Shown: in pieces, positions 17,625 through 25,831 of the stretch
Layout: every line of letters starts with the position of its first letter
Numbering within the stretch: position 1 is the first letter of the stretch
Origin: Paenibacillus foliorum
GTDB taxonomy: Bacteria; Bacillota; Bacilli; Paenibacillales; NBRC-103111
Assembly (NCBI RefSeq): GCF_013141765.1
Contig: NZ_WHOD01000101.1
Location: 1 to 64,000 of the forward strand
Length of the DNA stretch: 64,000 nt
Reading direction: 5' to 3'
Notes under the pieces: generated by a model
The model's database searches: none
Told to the model about the DNA's origin: nothing
The model's input: only the letters and a program-made list of their open reading frames with translations
Translations under genes and position numbers: made by a program

Positions 17625-19019
17625 ATGAAAAGCACCACTTTGAAAAGAATCAATATGAGAAGCCTGATCACCTTGTGTATGGCGGTTATGATGGTGTTTT
17701 TGGCAGCATGCGGCAGCACGGGAAGCCAGCCAGCAGCGAGCAGTGGAAACAAAGATGCAGCAGCACCTGCACCAGCTAGCAGTAAGGGGCCGGTAAAGGT
17801 CATTTGGTGGCATTCGATGAGCGGTGAGCTCGGCAAAGCAATCGACAAGCTAGTCGCCGACTATAACGCATCCCAGAAAAATGTTATTGTTGAAGCTGTT
17901 TTCCAAGGAACCTACGATGAAAGCTTGAACAAAATGAAGGCATCCATGGACTCCAAAAGCGGCCCTGCGCTCATTCAAGTATTTGAAATCGGCAGCCGTT
18001 TCATGATCGATTCCAAAGCCATTACTCCTATGCAAAAATTTATTGACCTGGAGAAATACGATCTGTCTCAGTTTGAAGAAAACATTCTCAATTATTATAA
18101 AATTGACGGCAAGCTGAACGCGATGCCTTTCAATACGTCCAATCCAATCCTTTACTACAACAAAGATATGTTTAAAGCAGCAGGACTTGATCCAGAAAAA
18201 CCTCCAGCTACTTACGAAGAAGTCGCTAAAGCAGCTAAAGCATTGACGAAAGACGGTAAATCCGGCGCTTCCTTCGCTATTTACGGTTGGTTCATGGAGC
18301 AATTCTTCGCTAATCAAGGTGCAGATCTGCTGAACAACGGCAACGGCCGCAAAGCTTTGGCTACCGAGTCCATGATTAACAGCGATGCAGGTGTAAAAAC
18401 TCTTGCTTGGTGGAAGCAAATGGTTGATGATAAAACCGCGTTGAACCTTGGACGCAAAACCGATGATACCAAAAAAGCGTTCATTGCAGGCCAAGTCGGT
18501 ATGACACTTGATTCAACTGGCTCCCTTCGCGGTATCGTAGACGGAGCGCAAGGTAAATTCCAAGTAGGCACCGGCTTCCTTCCGAAACCATCCGATGCAA
18601 AAGACGGCGGCGTTATTGTTGGCGGCGCAAGCTTGTACATCTTGAACAACCGTACGGATGATGAGCAAAAAGCGGCTTGGGACTTCATTAAATTCCTGGG
18701 AGAGCCGAAGCAGCAAGCTTACTGGCACGTAAACACAGGCTATTTCCCAATTACGAAAAAAGCATATGACGAGCAAACCGTGAAAGACAACCTGATTAAA
18801 TATCCGCAGCTAAAAACGGCTGTTGACCAGCTTCATTCTACAAAAGCTAACACGGCAACTCAAGGAGCAGTAATGGGTGTATTCCCTGAGGCTCGCCAGC
18901 TGACCGAAGGTGCAATTGAAGAAGTTCTGAATGGTAAAAAGCAGCCTAAGGAAGCCTTGGACGCTGCCGCGAAAGAAATTTCCGGCAAATTAGGCACATA
19001 CAATAAGACGGTAAAATAA
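17625..19019 (+). CDS. ugpB: UgpB-like extracellular solute-binding lipoprotein
   Basis: This 464-residue protein has a lipoprotein signal with lipobox LAAC (Cys at about residue 29), a Ser/Ala/Gln linker, and family 1 solute-binding blocks. The opening VKVIWWHSMSGELGKAIDKL, then VFQGTYDESLNKM, IQVFEIGSRFMIDSKAITPM and PFNTSNPILYYNKDMF match UgpB proteins that bind glycerol-3-phosphate or glycerophosphodiesters. It is last in the operon (permeases first), unlike enterobacterial ugpBAEC. Neither the ATPase (ugpC) nor the phosphodiesterase (ugpQ) is adjacent. Codon use is strongly biased to frequent codons, consistent with high expression. Confidence 0.83.
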   Translation: MKSTTLKRINMRSLITLCMAVMMVFLAACGSTGSQPAASSGNKDAAAPAPASSKGPVKVIWWHSMSGELGKAIDKLVADYNASQKNVIVEAVFQGTYDESLNKMKASMDSKSGPALIQVFEIGSRFMIDSKAITPMQKFIDLEKYDLSQFEENILNYYKIDGKLNAMPFNTSNPILYYNKDMFKAAGLDPEKPPATYEEVAKAAKALTKDGKSGASFAIYGWFMEQFFANQGADLLNNGNGRKALATESMINSDAGVKTLAWWKQMVDDKTALNLGRKTDDTKKAFIAGQVGMTLDSTGSLRGIVDGAQGKFQVGTGFLPKPSDAKDGGVIVGGASLYILNNRTDDEQKAAWDFIKFLGEPKQQAYWHVNTGYFPITKKAYDEQTVKDNLIKYPQLKTAVDQLHSTKANTATQGAVMGVFPEARQLTEGAIEEVLNGKKQPKEALDAAAKEISGKLGTYNKTVK

Positions 19020-19041
19020 GTCTACAATCATAAACGAGGAA

Positions 19042-19086
19042 GCCTCCAGCCCCACTGTAGAGTGGTGTTGGAGGCTTATTTTTTAC
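19042..19086 (+). terminator. Terminator of the ugpAEB operon
   Basis: A 14-bp stem (19042-19055 with 19062-19075, one mismatch or wobble) and a 6-base loop are followed by TTATTTTTTAC, 22 bases after the ugpB stop. Confidence 0.9.
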
Positions 19087-19285
19087 ACTTTTTTATTGCA
19101 AAAAGGCCGACACAGGAAAACCCATGCCGGCCCCGACAGGAAACGGGGATTCATTATTTTTCATATAAGTCCGTAAGACGTTAACTGTTACAGCGTATAA
19201 TCGAATAATCGTAATCCGTCTCTCAGAGGATTCATCATCGAATAATTGTATTTGTTTGTATCCGACAAACAACAAACGGTTTCCC

Positions 19286-19390
19286 CACTTTCCTGCCGCC
19301 GGATTCTCACCGGCTCCCTATCTGCAAATGATCCTATTCCGATTGCAGACACGAAGCCGGGTAGAATTACCCTGACTATGGCTAGCTATC
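19286..19390. other. Hairpin-rich intergenic segment, nature unknown
   Basis: On the minus strand this segment contains three hairpins in a row: GGGTAATTCTACCC, a stem TCTGCAA/TTGCAGA, and CCGGTGAGAATCCGG preceded by AGGGAG. The last part resembles the core of cobalamin riboswitches, but the B12 box is missing and no minus-strand gene follows before the ugp terminator. The stretch lies between ugpB and the end of the DIP1984-like gene; a 60-codon minus-strand frame at 19093-19275 has no ribosome site and no recognisable family. I see no gene in 19087-19385. Confidence 0.3.
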
Positions 19391-19922
19391 CCATATAAGC
19401 AGAAGCATCGAAATCTATATAATGCAGATGGTTAGATTGCTCAATTAATGACGAAAGCTTCGTCACTTCCCGTTCCTTCTTCAGCGACTCACTGCGGTAT
19501 GCCTCTGGATCGTAAAGAGCTACCGTAAATAAGCTTGTAGCACTTTCGCCAAATCCTGAGCGCTGCGTTTGACGCTCTAATTTTTTACGGTTGCCAAGCG
19601 ACCCCAGCTGCTGAATTTCCATTCTTGTTTGCTTGGCTAGCTCGATGGCTTCCAGTATAGTAATCGGCTGTCCATCCCAAACAATCGTGCGTTCAATGTT
19701 AGCTTTGGCCAGCAACACATCAATTTTGCGAAAATCGGCATTTACGGCATCAATCTCTCGGGTGAGAACATCCACAGATCTTGTCGGTATCTCAGCCGTC
19801 TCCCCTTTTTCTATAATAGACGTACTGTTCATATTTCTTTCGTGAAACAACTGATGTAATTTCCGACCAATAGCTGCTCTTACAGACAACGCTTCAGCCA
19901 TCGTAATTCGTGCTGTATCCAT
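19386..19922 (-). CDS. DIP1984-like protein, unknown function
   Basis: The 178-residue, mostly helical, charged protein opens with ITMAEALSVRAAIGRKLHQL and continues with alternating Glu/Lys-rich helices (VDVLTREIDAVNADFRKIDVLLAKAN), a central DGQPITILEAIELAKQTRMEI, and ends in HLHYIDFDASAYMG. The pattern of Leu-Ala-Glu-Ala start, paired coiled-coil helices and closing segment resembles the DIP1984/septicolysin-like family. Its biochemical role is not known. GGAGG lies just upstream of the ATG. It is in the same direction as the deformylase gene 87 bases upstream and may share its transcript. Confidence 0.65.
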   Translation of the reverse strand: MDTARITMAEALSVRAAIGRKLHQLFHERNMNSTSIIEKGETAEIPTRSVDVLTREIDAVNADFRKIDVLLAKANIERTIVWDGQPITILEAIELAKQTRMEIQQLGSLGNRKKLERQTQRSGFGESATSLFTVALYDPEAYRSESLKKEREVTKLSSLIEQSNHLHYIDFDASAYMG

Positions 19923-20009
19923 TGAATTGGACCTCCTTTGTCATACGCTGTTATAGACGATGCTGGAAAGAAAAGGTTGCACCTAGGGTTGTTACTAAAT
20001 TTTCTAAAT

Positions 20010-20522
20010 TCACTGATTGGCTAATTTAATTACTTCAAGCACGCTGACTTTTTGTTTCTTTTGCTCATGATAGAGCCATTGATCTTGAACATGGTCGATA
20101 AACAGTACACCGTTTAAATGGTCGATTTCATGCTGAATACACCTGGCAAGAAATCCATTACCCTCTAACTCCAAGGACTTACCGTGTCTGTTAAGGGTTG
20201 TTATTTTGACGTAGTCGGCCCTCTTCACATTTCCATAATACCCCGGATAGGACAAACAACCCTCAGGTCCGAGCTGCTCCCCGCTAGCTGCAACAATCTG
20301 TGGATTAATTAGCTCGATTAAACCATCTCCACAATCCATAACTATGATTCTTCTAAGGATTCCAACCTGAGGCGCTGCAAGTCCGGCACGTCCATCTGTG
20401 GCGTACAAGGTTTCGGCCATATCCTCCAGCAGTTTTATTATCTTCGAATTGACGACATCAACGGGTTTAGCTGTTTTACGTAAAATCGGGTCTCCAAATG
20501 GAACGATATCTTTAACACTCAT
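20010..20522 (-). CDS. def: Peptide deformylase
   Basis: The 170-residue protein carries all three deformylase motifs: GLAAPQVG (residues 47-54), EGCLSYPG (87-94, metal-binding Cys) and HEIDHLNG (131-138, two metal-binding His and the catalytic Glu). It removes the N-formyl group from new proteins. It is not next to fmt or priA as housekeeping copies often are, so it is probably a second copy. Its ATG is 2 bases after the stop of a small XRE regulator, implying translational coupling and joint regulation. Confidence 0.93.
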   Translation of the reverse strand: MSVKDIVPFGDPILRKTAKPVDVVNSKIIKLLEDMAETLYATDGRAGLAAPQVGILRRIIVMDCGDGLIELINPQIVAASGEQLGPEGCLSYPGYYGNVKRADYVKITTLNRHGKSLELEGNGFLARCIQHEIDHLNGVLFIDHVQDQWLYHEQKKQKVSVLEVIKLANQ

Positions 20523-20524
20523 CG

Positions 20525-20776
20525 TTATGCACCTTCAGCTTCCTTAGGTGATGTGTATACCCATAACTCGCCCGGGGAACATTTTAAAGCTGTACATAAT
20601 GCGTCCAACGTATCTGCCTTCATTTGCTTTGGCTGGCTGGATAACAAGGCGCTAATGGAAGGAGCAGATAGACTGTAGTTGGCTCTTTCCTTCAGCAGCC
20701 GTGCCAAAGCCGCACCTGACCATATTCCTCTATCCGCCATCACCTTTCTTAACATCCATTCAAGCATTGTTGACAA
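20525..20776 (-). CDS. Small XRE-family HTH regulator
   Basis: This 83-residue protein is a stand-alone helix-turn-helix of the Cro/CI type (WSGAALARLLKERANYSLSAPSISALLSSQPKQMKADTLDALCTALKCSPGELW). It has no sensor domain. Its upstream region (20777-20870) is rich in TTAGTTAGT-like repeats (for example at 20800, 20830 and 20855) that could be its operator. It is coupled to the deformylase gene, which it may control. Confidence 0.85.
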   Translation of the reverse strand: MSTMLEWMLRKVMADRGIWSGAALARLLKERANYSLSAPSISALLSSQPKQMKADTLDALCTALKCSPGELWVYTSPKEAEGA

Positions 20777-20973
20777 CTCCTCACGCAGAAATTAGTTAGT
20801 TACAACCTTATTTTATTAGGTAATTACTTATATTATTAGTTAGTACCTAATATATCTTATTAGTTGGATAAATTCAATTGGCCTGACTATGACGCTGAAA
20901 TCTGGGAACCGTGCTACCACTTATCATTTATGCTATAATTCGCTGATACCATTCTTATTGGAGGATCTTAGGC

Positions 20974-21147
20974 ATGAAAATCTATGTTGTAATAGCACTG
21001 AGAGAAGACCAGATGGACAATGTTTTTGTCAGCACAGATGAGGAGAAAATACTGGCATTACTGCCATCCGACTTTGACGATTGTGATGCGCTCTTTCTAG
21101 AAGTCTGGGAGGACGATGCCAAGATTGACGACTATAGGCTACAGTAG
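20974..21147 (+). CDS. 57-residue acidic protein, unknown function
   Basis: A short frame encodes MKIYVVIALREDQMDNVFVS followed by a strongly acidic stretch and ends in DAKIDDYRLQ. GGAGG (20960-20964) lies 9 bases upstream of the ATG and a possible -10 (TATAAT, 20933-20938) lies further upstream. The alternating hydrophobic start and the acidic C-terminus look like a real small protein. No family is recognised. Confidence 0.6.
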   Translation: MKIYVVIALREDQMDNVFVSTDEEKILALLPSDFDDCDALFLEVWEDDAKIDDYRLQ

Positions 21148-21251
21148 GTTGGGAAATAACGTACGTAGCGATAGACCTAAATCCAAGAAGGACCTTCAAG
21201 CTTGTTGTTCACTTGTCTTAGAAATCAAACCCCAGATAGCGGGGAAACATG

Positions 21252-21336
21252 CAAATACCGCCACGATACTGAACTGCGCCCCAATTGTTAGACGCAACTA
21301 ACAATTGGAGGCGCAGTTCACTCGTGACGGTATTTG
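21252..21336. repeat. 85-base near-perfect palindrome
   Basis: Outer arms CAAATACCG/CGGTATTTG, inner arms TGAACTGCGCC/GGCGCAGTTCA and CAATTGTTAG/CTAACAATTG pair around a 6-base loop (ACGCAA), with small asymmetric bulges between. It lies between the 57-residue gene and the convergent LuxR regulator. No T run follows on either strand, so a simple Rho-independent terminator does not explain it; a small mobile hairpin element is possible. The rest of 21148-21433 shows no gene. Confidence 0.7.
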
Positions 21337-21433
21337 TAGCGAATCTCTATACTTTAGATTAACAACAGTCTGTGCACGACTTGCATTCCCATTGCATGAA
21401 CATTGCTTCTGCATTCTAGTGTGCGTTTCCGTT

Positions 21434-23965
21434 CTACAATACCCTCAGTTCTTTGGCTCGCTGCAGCGCCTGCAATCTGCTGTTGACGTCTAGCTTTTTG
21501 TATATATTTTTCATATGCGATTTGATCGTTTCCGGTTTCACCTTCAGCTGCTGAGCCATTTGCTTATTTAACCATCCTTGCTCGATCATCTCTAAAATCC
21601 TTTTTTCCTGCTTCGTCAATAGAGGCACAAGCTGCATGGTGCCATCTGCATGAATACTCATCATTTGCACCAGTCGCTTAATATAAATCAAAGAGACCTC
21701 AGACGAGCTGCGGATAAAGCTATGCTGCCGCATATACAAGTACTCCGATAGCAGCTTTACGAGCACCGGCCCTTCATCAATGAAGCTGCGCAAGTATCCT
21801 TGTGGCTCAGCTAGGTGCAAAGCTGCCTCTAGCTTCATCAACGCAGCTGGCGCATCTCCCTTTTGGTAAAGCAGCACGCTTTGTAAAATCAGCACCCGTA
21901 TTTTATCATGAGGCCGATCCCCCTCCACTATACGGTATAGCCGATCAAGCAACCTCAAGGCTTCAGAAGCTTGTCCGCTTGCCGCAAGCGCTTTGGTCAG
22001 ATGAATATACATGCTTATTTGATTCATTTGAATGTTATCTGTACTCTTCAATCCACAGGAATGGAGCCAAGCACCAGCCTCATCGGCATAGCCTTCGAGC
22101 AGCGATAATGAAGCCTTCTCTGAATCCAGCATCCTCATAAAAACCTGCTTATCCGGCGAGTTAATCCTAGGCTTTACCTGTTCTAACAGCTCGAATGCTC
22201 TGCCAGGATTCCCCTTAGCACGGCTTATCCTTGCAGCTGTAATAGAGGCTTGAACTAATATACGACCATAAGGCTCCATCTGTTTTTGCTGAAGCACCCG
22301 CTCTACATACATTTCTGCTTCTTCCAGCCGATTCCACTCATACAATACCTCACTGTAAGCACGATAGAAGTATCCCACGAACGGATAATTTTCTTTTCTC
22401 TCCCAAACCTTGATCCATTTCAGGAAATACCCTGCCCCCTCATGGAGATCGTTGATAAAAGCTAACAAGGTTTCGTAGTCCGTGTCTCGGAACACATTGC
22501 CCGTCATCATTTGCAGATGGCTGCCTTCCGGTGCGTGCCGCTCAAATACCTCCAGATATTCTGACGCTCGCTTAATGTCTTTACGGTACATGGCAATTTC
22601 ACTCGCCATAAGTAAAATGGAATTCACCCAAGGCTGCCACATCGGGTCGGACAGCTTATCCTGTATCACCTGCAGCTTGGCTTCAGCCAACGCCACTTCC
22701 CCTGCTCCTGCCATCGTTTTTATAAGAAAGCATTGAATACCAGGGTTCATCTCCATGTAAGCATCAGGCAGCATGTTTACCCAGCGATGCAGCAACGTCT
22801 TCTTTAATTGTAGGTCTAACAAATGGAGCTCGATTAAGGATGCGGCTGCAGCGTAGTGGCCACCTGTAAGCAAGTGCTCTATGGCTTCTTCTATTAATCC
22901 ATGGTTTTCAAGCCATCTAGCCGCATTCCCATGCGCCTCTGCCCACTTATCCGGATACTTATGCCGCAACTGCTGCTGTAAAAATTCGGCAAATAATTGG
23001 TGATAGCGATACCACTCTCTCTGCTCATCCAAGGGAATCACGAATAAATGAAGCCGATCCATCTTGTCCAATCGTTCCTGACAGTTACCCAAACCGGTAA
23101 CAGCCTCACATAATGAACGATTCATCCTGACTAATACCGATGTACTTAGCAAAAAGTTTTGGATTTCTTCAGACTGCTGTTGAAAGAGCTCCTCCAGCAA
23201 ATAATTAGAAATATCGCGATGTTGGCCGCCAAATTCTATAATAAATCTAGAAGGATCCTCGCTGCTTTTCAAAGAAAGCGCCGCCAGATGTAACCCACTG
23301 ATCCAACCCTCCGTGCAGGTTACTAGCTGTAATACCTCTTCATCTGACAATGACAGCTCCATAGAACCATGAAGGTAGCGCCCCCCTTCATCCAATTGAA
23401 ACCTTAAATCCTGAATAACAATTTTATGCAGCTCTCCTTTGGCCCGCATTCTTGCTACAGGAAAAGGAAGCTCTGATCGACTTGCTATATAGAGATGGAT
23501 ATTGGAGGGTAAATGCTCAAGTAAATACCCCAGTGAGGCATGTATAGAGGCCAGCTCGATTAGATGGAAGTCATCAAAAATAAGTACCAGCTCACCGGAA
23601 ATACAGGCAAATCCATTCTGAAGCTCCGCTAAAAAGGGCTCAAATACACCTGATATCAGGTTATCATAATGCGAATTTATCCCTCCACCTAAATCTGGAT
23701 ACTCACGCTCAACAGCTGCAAGCACGTATCTCCAAAATTGAACAAGATCGTTATCGTGGCGGTCTAAGGAGACCCATACCGCAGGGCAGCTGCAATGCTG
23801 CAGCCACTCTCCCAAGGCTGTCGTCTTCCCATAACCTGCCGGAGCCGTTAGAACGGTCAGCTTGGTATTTAATCCTTCATTAAGAGACTGAATGAGTAAG
23901 GGACGTTCAACAAGCAGCTTATTTCGTACATGAGGGACATGCAGCTTTGTGTCTAGGATTGTCAT
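21434..23965 (-). CDS. MalT-like LuxR-family regulator (STAND ATPase)
   Basis: The 843-residue protein has an N-terminal NTPase with Walker A APAGYGKTT (residues 41-49) and Walker B LVLIFDDFHLIE, a winged-helix part, a long helical TPR-like region (about residues 380-760) and a C-terminal LuxR helix-turn-helix (LTKQEKRILEMIEQGWLNKQMAQQLKVKPETIKSHMKNIYKKL, about residues 780-822). MalT-type proteins are switched on by binding a ligand and ATP, then oligomerise on target promoters. The inducer is unknown. It lies directly downstream of the SecA2/SLH gene cluster and could regulate it, but nothing in the sequence proves that. Confidence 0.9.
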   Translation of the reverse strand: MTILDTKLHVPHVRNKLLVERPLLIQSLNEGLNTKLTVLTAPAGYGKTTALGEWLQHCSCPAVWVSLDRHDNDLVQFWRYVLAAVEREYPDLGGGINSHYDNLISGVFEPFLAELQNGFACISGELVLIFDDFHLIELASIHASLGYLLEHLPSNIHLYIASRSELPFPVARMRAKGELHKIVIQDLRFQLDEGGRYLHGSMELSLSDEEVLQLVTCTEGWISGLHLAALSLKSSEDPSRFIIEFGGQHRDISNYLLEELFQQQSEEIQNFLLSTSVLVRMNRSLCEAVTGLGNCQERLDKMDRLHLFVIPLDEQREWYRYHQLFAEFLQQQLRHKYPDKWAEAHGNAARWLENHGLIEEAIEHLLTGGHYAAAASLIELHLLDLQLKKTLLHRWVNMLPDAYMEMNPGIQCFLIKTMAGAGEVALAEAKLQVIQDKLSDPMWQPWVNSILLMASEIAMYRKDIKRASEYLEVFERHAPEGSHLQMMTGNVFRDTDYETLLAFINDLHEGAGYFLKWIKVWERKENYPFVGYFYRAYSEVLYEWNRLEEAEMYVERVLQQKQMEPYGRILVQASITAARISRAKGNPGRAFELLEQVKPRINSPDKQVFMRMLDSEKASLSLLEGYADEAGAWLHSCGLKSTDNIQMNQISMYIHLTKALAASGQASEALRLLDRLYRIVEGDRPHDKIRVLILQSVLLYQKGDAPAALMKLEAALHLAEPQGYLRSFIDEGPVLVKLLSEYLYMRQHSFIRSSSEVSLIYIKRLVQMMSIHADGTMQLVPLLTKQEKRILEMIEQGWLNKQMAQQLKVKPETIKSHMKNIYKKLDVNSRLQALQRAKELRVL

Positions 23966-24017
23966 TTAACACCTCCATCCATAGGCTTATCATTCTTATA
24001 ATTATGAGCAGATATTG

Positions 24018-24065
24018 AATAAGCTGGATCTATTTCGCCTATTTTTCGCGAAGATCCAGCTTATT
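24018..24065 (-). terminator. Hairpin after the SLH gene, probable terminator
   Basis: Perfect 14-bp arms (24018-24031 with 24052-24065, AATAAGCTGGATCT/AGATCCAGCTTATT) and a 20-base loop lie just past the stop of the SLH gene. The stem ends in AATAAG/CTTATT; no long T run follows. Confidence 0.55.
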
Positions 24066-24075
24066 TCCTCGTTAT

Positions 24076-25755
24076 CTATTTATTTATAAATTGCAGATAT
24101 TGAAGCATTCTTTCTAGCATCAAGGTCCCTTGAGCACGAGTTGCATTTTCTTGAGGAGCAAAAGTCGTATCCGTCATTCCCTGAATGACACCCGCAGTAA
24201 TGGATTTGGCAACTGCATCCTTCGACCAATCCGAGATGGTGGCACGATCCGTAAACTTATCGATTACCGTAGTATCGGAAGCTACTTCTTTACCAGCAAA
24301 TTGGAATGCCCTTATAATCATGGTTACCATTTGTTCACGTGTAATCTTGGCATTGGGTTGGAAAGTACCGTTCTCAAAACCCGAGATCAATTGCGCTGTT
24401 TTAGCTGCTCCTACCGCTCCAGAAAACCAATCTGCGGAGGTAACATCAGTAAAGCCTGCTGCCTTTACTTCTTCAACGGCCAATGATCGTATGAGCAACG
24501 CCGCAAATTCAGCTCGTGTGATGCTATTGTCTGGAGCAAACTTATCCTTCTCTATGCCGTTAACAATGAGTTTGCTTGCCAGTAATTCGATATCGTTCTT
24601 AGCCCAGTGACTGCTAATATCTGAAAATGTTTTGGGATTGTTAATAATGGTATAAATACTGTTTCCTTTACGGAATAGTGCAGCACTATCCCCGCTGAAT
24701 AAAGTCGGTACCGGGCTGAAGGCTCCGGTTTCCTGGTTGTACATAACACCTGTCGCAGTTTGTGAATTCACTGCTGATTGCAATGGGATCGATCGTTCTA
24801 TATATCGAGTAAAAGAATTGATCAGTTTGGTAGAACCATCACCTGCAACAATGGATATTGAATAATCTACAGGCACGCTCAATACTTGCCAGCCCTGATT
24901 CGTAGCAGCCGTGTTAACAACAGCAGCTTTGTCAGCCTGTACTTTATCGATAGAAATGACAATCTTCACATCATTCGTTGAAACGCCCTGCTCTCGAGCT
25001 ATAGCAGCAATATCCAGTTGCTTGAGAGGGAGGTTATAGGAGCCTATGCTTGTTTTCACTTGCAGCACTATATCCTCATTTTTAGTAGCAAGCAAACTCA
25101 ACACCTGCGTATTCAATTCCATTTTTACCGTATTGCCGGTTTCCTTCACATCCAAAACAAACACTTTCGATTCCGAGGTAGCCGAAGAAGTAATGAGATT
25201 CGTCAGCTTTGAAGTATCGAATGTAACTGTTACAATCCCATTCGCTGAGGACTCCTTAATCGCTCCTGTCAAGTTAACGGTTCCTTGCGAATTATCTGTA
25301 CTGGGTTGAGTTACAGGCGGTGTGCCACCGCCACCGCCGCCGCCTCCACCACCGCCGCCTCCAGGCGTGGTAGGAGAACTGGTCACGGTTATATTCTTAA
25401 TTGCAAACTCCCCGCTACCGCCCCCGTAACCTGCGATGATTGTCATTGCCCCCGTTTTATTGGAAGGCAGTGTAAATTCAAAAGCGAATTGCCCTTTATT
25501 ATCTTTGCCATATAGGGCGTCCACATGAACAACATAACCGGCGCTATCCATCATTTTAAAAGTAATGTCTTTCCCCTCTGGGGCATTTCCTGTAATACGC
25601 AGCTGGTTTCCGGAAATATAGGAAGTACTGCTGGTAGAAATGGATACGGGTATGGTTGCTGCATAAACAGAAGCAATTAATGCAGTTGGTGCAATTGGAG
25701 TTATGCTTGCAGCTAGTAGTCCCAGAATTACTCCGGGGATAAGCGATTTTTTCAT
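24076..25755 (-). CDS. Secreted protein with three SLH domains
   Basis: From ATG 25755 the product has a signal peptide (MKKSLIPGVILGLLAASITP, cleaved near VYA-AT), a beta-sandwich region, a run of 13 glycines (about residue 140), a second beta-rich region and three SLH domains at the C-terminus (about residues 380-555: FSDISSHWAKNDIELL..., FTDVTSADWFSGAVGAA..., FTDRATISDWSKDAVAKSI...). SLH domains bind pyruvylated cell-wall polymer. It is the third gene of the SecA2 cluster, 76 bases after the giant repeat gene, and could anchor it to the wall. Start is uncertain: an in-frame ATG at 25770 abuts the ribosome site AAGAAGGG, while GTG 25758 and ATG 25755 lie 12-15 bases from it. Confidence 0.85.
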   Translation of the reverse strand: MKKSLIPGVILGLLAASITPIAPTALIASVYAATIPVSISTSSTSYISGNQLRITGNAPEGKDITFKMMDSAGYVVHVDALYGKDNKGQFAFEFTLPSNKTGAMTIIAGYGGGSGEFAIKNITVTSSPTTPGGGGGGGGGGGGGTPPVTQPSTDNSQGTVNLTGAIKESSANGIVTVTFDTSKLTNLITSSATSESKVFVLDVKETGNTVKMELNTQVLSLLATKNEDIVLQVKTSIGSYNLPLKQLDIAAIAREQGVSTNDVKIVISIDKVQADKAAVVNTAATNQGWQVLSVPVDYSISIVAGDGSTKLINSFTRYIERSIPLQSAVNSQTATGVMYNQETGAFSPVPTLFSGDSAALFRKGNSIYTIINNPKTFSDISSHWAKNDIELLASKLIVNGIEKDKFAPDNSITRAEFAALLIRSLAVEEVKAAGFTDVTSADWFSGAVGAAKTAQLISGFENGTFQPNAKITREQMVTMIIRAFQFAGKEVASDTTVIDKFTDRATISDWSKDAVAKSITAGVIQGMTDTTFAPQENATRAQGTLMLERMLQYLQFINK

Positions 25756-25793
25756 CACTTGAATGATCATCCCTTCTTATGTGGAAATTGAGG

Positions 25794-25824
25794 AGGATGG
25801 AGAGAGTGATCTCTCCACCATCCT
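25794..25824 (-). other. Intercistronic hairpin between giant gene and SLH gene
   Basis: Arms AGGATGGAGAGA (25794-25805) and TCTCTCCACCATCCT (25810-25824) pair with a 3-base bulge and a GTGA loop, just after the giant gene's stop. There is no T run, so it may stabilise the upstream message or set the level of the SLH gene and need not end transcription. Confidence 0.4.
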
Positions 25825-25831
25825 AACTCCA

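Noticed and set aside
19286-19390. Cobalamin riboswitch call
   Set aside because: The B12 box and the downstream gene are missing, so it is listed only as an unknown structured segment.
24018-24065. Interpreting this palindrome as an insertion-sequence end
   Set aside because: It is single, sits just past a stop codon and has no flanking direct repeats, which fits a terminator better.
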